Shown here: positions 14,401 through 15,713 of the stretch, piece by piece | Layout: every line of letters starts with the position of its first letter | How positions within the stretch are numbered: position 1 is the first letter of the stretch | DNA from: Lentisphaerota bacterium | GTDB lineage: Bacteria; Verrucomicrobiota; Kiritimatiellia; RFP12; UBA1067 | Direction of reading: 5' to 3' | Assembly: GCA_015061765.1 (NCBI GenBank) | Contig: SUVZ01000040.1 | Location: forward strand, 1-15,713 | Length of the DNA stretch: 15,713 bases | Translations under genes and position numbers: made by a program | The notes under the pieces: model-generated | The model's input: the letters and a program-made list of their open reading frames with translations, nothing else | Told to the model about the DNA's origin: nothing | Databases searched by the model: none

Positions 14401-15713
14401 TGCGCAGAAACCATTCTTGGTTGCGCGACAAGAAATCGCCAAGGCTTTTCCATTGCAGCAATGCCAGCACCGTCTCCTCTCGCCATACTCTCATTCCTGG
14501 CGCAAGCACACGTCTAACAAATGCATCATCAATCCATCCATTGCCAAGATTATCGTACATCCAAAGTCGATAAGCTCGGCGCATGGGCAATGCCCCGTCC
14601 AGACAAGATGGGAAATCTTCTGGCGCATCCTCAAATCGCTCATTCATGATGCGCACAAGCGCCCATTCCTCATAAATGTCATGGCCGACTTCCAGTCGCC
14701 CGGAGCATCCATACCGAACCAAAACACCACGCCGACAAAGAGCGTCTAAATCGTCTGCCCTGAGGGATCTCGTATCAAAGCGTCTGAAACCCGGGGTGAG
14801 CTTCTGTCTGATCAGTGCGCAAAACGTCTCACCGCAACTTACACGAGATGAGCCACCCTCAATAACATGAGTCCAAACAGCGTCCCGCCAGGCCTCAAGC
14901 GACTCCATTGGCGACTTGCCAAATCCATGTCGCAGATAAAGACTCAGGTTGAACGGCAATCGCAACGCGGACTCAATGGATCGCCAATGATGCGACTGGA
15001 TGTTAAAAGCGGACAAAATCTTGCCGACCTGTTCCGACGACAAAGGATCGATTCGAAGTGTTCTTATCCGATTGACGGTTACAGCCGTCAGGCTGTCAAC
15101 GAGTGAGCTCTCATAAAGCCCCCGTGTTGTCAGCACAGTACGCCACCCTGATTGCTGGAATTTTCGAATGACTGCCAACAGGTCTCCGAGCTGTACATTA
15201 CCCTCAAGATGTTCAATGGAATCAAGAACAAGCCACCGTTGATCCAGCCCTTCATAGATCGTCAGTAGCTGACCAAGGCTGACCTTCCACCCGCTTGAAA
15301 GCGCATCAACGGACAGGAACCGCAAGGCCGAATGGACGTCAAAATGGAAATAAGCCAAACGACTCGTCCGGGCAAGCTGCCGCCAAAATAACTTGACTGT
15401 CGCGCTCTTGCCAACCCCCCCCAGTCCGGATACAATGGCAACTTCCCCAGACTGGGTCGCCTTAATCCATCCGATTGCATCGCGCCTGTCTACCGAGGGT
15501 GTCGCCACCCCGTCGACACGGTCGAATTCATCGTGAATAGAATTGAGCAGATCTGACGTCCGCTCTTCTATCGCACGAATCAACTCTGGCAAGCCCTCGT
15601 TCTCGGCAAAGAAATACTGTGCAATGAACTCGCAATCAGGTTGTGACAGGACGACCTCCAGTCTGCCTTTTGTCATCCACATTAGGGAAATGCCAAGACC
15701 CGCAGCGCAATTC
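11435..15713 (-). CDS. Large STAND-type NTPase (Avs-like defence sensor), probably partial at the right edge
   Basis: The first ATG is at 15682 (1415 aa), but the frame stays open to the window edge. No Shine-Dalgarno site precedes that ATG, so the true start and any N-terminal effector domain probably lie outside. Numbered from ATG 15682: Walker A SGLGGVGKSAT at 85-95; Walker B-like WLVLDSIEHL at 150-159; sensor-like WRTVLTTRG at 180-188; an NB-ARC/NACHT-type LPFNLSLYL at 242-250; and the winged-helix end RGVLVRYG...EVGHDIYEEWALVRIM at 318-346. The remaining ~1060 residues are helical and Leu-rich with no motif I recognise, as expected for a repeat sensor arm. STAND NTPases of the Avs type bind phage proteins with such arms, oligomerise and switch on an N-terminal effector. 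That role is inferred from the architecture and from the defence context. Confidence 0.75.
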   Translation of the reverse strand, partial: NCAAGLGISLMWMTKGRLEVVLSQPDCEFIAQYFFAENEGLPELIRAIEERTSDLLNSIHDEFDRVDGVATPSVDRRDAIGWIKATQSGEVAIVSGLGGVGKSATVKLFWRQLARTSRLAYFHFDVHSALRFLSVDALSSGWKVSLGQLLTIYEGLDQRWLVLDSIEHLEGNVQLGDLLAVIRKFQQSGWRTVLTTRGLYESSLVDSLTAVTVNRIRTLRIDPLSSEQVGKILSAFNIQSHHWRSIESALRLPFNLSLYLRHGFGKSPMESLEAWRDAVWTHVIEGGSSRVSCGETFCALIRQKLTPGFRRFDTRSLRADDLDALCRRGVLVRYGCSGRLEVGHDIYEEWALVRIMNERFEDAPEDFPSCLDGALPMRRAYRLWMYDNLGNGWIDDAFVRRVLAPGMRVWREETVLALLQWKSLGDFLSRNQEWFLRNGASELIAFLKVVQVVGRVRRTKLGNFGLDVNQTNPLSYLFTEPAGSGWNDLICFIARHIELVGTKSYDKIVEAIEFFSQSFHEGVAAQAVNHCALHFAKSTDQQRGGLSYRYYKRVASVMSNTAKANVQELGDYLRTSLVKTDWQDLVFFGEYAETIVADSPLHTILFETFPRECEQIFAGIITFRPEKHHWVDFCTIPKAEKYGLRDDVDSLVGVNSAYATPAFYLLKFGGRVSFDFLVKVLNDFFDKYCSGRKKVQFVLPDGKVVALYEGLDLWTAHRVMVGALLPHVIVCILMAFEKYALKLDADESLTDSENWCLDLLSKANSVAIPGFLTSVVLKCKWKFMRLALTLFSCREALAFDLQRSALEGSKFYFNFYGRNDPCESFYRYDRDEVKNEAFRKESLEFLLFTYQMVREGINGEVDRVNRIWAILDGFYGRYERLPPEELCFRSRVDIREVAHWEKRNDDKGHVGFVPIPRENEEVTKLQEDNKKSQRPINLGLGLQLWSLSVLQPELSTGNKTAVVSNYEANPDLVVNDLEELRGHKQIGADDSLRESVVVETCAALLKTRHRQLNDSQLKDYEGVVLSAIAESYWAQKLSMALSSRDRLLSALLVVMAGTDNKEVQSDIRVALLLFLISDYPVERVGPKSAFAVVQASCLSASDRVHLIRDYVRLKRAYLDFSKASKPPHRHRTVRDFVAEAGEEVEAIIKSPVGSWTDIEPYLDGEMLCEGLVLLSGDQMDSEVVDFVLRHLSQALEYLYTPKSDGDVRFNSVHGVRTLVLRCLAPWMLKASGIVREKVAEALVATPHIFEVPDVLDEFAICAETLQLTEAFAYYWGHFAVPVCTSVSNAKKELIPAYTLTAYYWRTDLHPAPSKLVTNSLMAVYKCVFDTLRSDSYAVSCFSRFFATKGSTYCVQGLLWIAEVLPNLDCRDRSVRDGIDELLLKVQELHRVDIIADKMLYDKMLAVLDYQVASGSVCSFQIRETF

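Noticed and set aside
1..15713. Mobile-element genes, tRNA or rRNA as an integration anchor
   Set aside because: No transposase, integrase, tRNA cloverleaf or rRNA segment was recognised on either strand; the only boundary signal is the Fic repeat.

Overview
The window reads as a chromosomal phage-defence island of a Gram-negative bacterium, with every supported gene on the minus strand. The Gram-negative call rests on the left-edge gene, a lipopolysaccharide-export permease of the LptF/LptG family, which looks like ordinary core genome. Shine-Dalgarno sites (AAGGAG, GGAGG type) are used. The lineage cannot be fixed from the sequence; the Verrucomicrobia/Kiritimatiellae side is a guess only. 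Base composition is uneven: GC-rich in the permease and the AlbA_2 ATPase gene, clearly more AT-rich in the AAA/HNH pair. This suggests pieces with different histories.

Layout in the direction of transcription (right to left): (1) 15713-11435, a very large STAND-type NTPase, open at the window edge; (2) 11406-11263, a tiny ORF with good ribosome binding sites; (3) 11243-10836, a 135-aa remnant made of a Fic-protein N-terminus joined to a winged-helix tail, with the Fic catalytic core missing; (4) 10831-8753, a DUF262 protein with a C-terminal DUF1524-like HNH nuclease (GmrSD type); (5) 8753-6276, a second DUF262 protein without a visible nuclease; (6) 6279-4606, an AlbA_2/HATPase-like protein with a repetitive Lys/Thr linker and a winged helix; (7) 4605-4435, a gap with a candidate promoter and dyad; (8) 4434-2452, an AAA/ABC-type ATPase and (9) 2448-1273, an HNH nuclease, together a Septu-like (PtuA/PtuB-like) pair; (10) 1154-820, a second broken Fic fragment (frameshifted and truncated); (11) 783-1, the LptF/LptG-family permease, cut by the left edge.

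The genes form at least two translationally linked units. Genes 3-6 are spaced by 4 nt, a TAATG junction and an ATGA overlap. They join a complete GmrSD-like restriction enzyme, a nuclease-less DUF262 partner and a regulator-like ATPase. The AAA and HNH genes are 3 nt apart and have their own strong ribosome binding site and possible promoter. The two Fic fragments are similar at DNA level, lie in the same orientation and bracket the 4-9 block. This looks like a duplication or recombination scar marking the limits of a roughly 10-kb defence cassette. No transposase, integrase, CRISPR array, tRNA or rRNA was seen.
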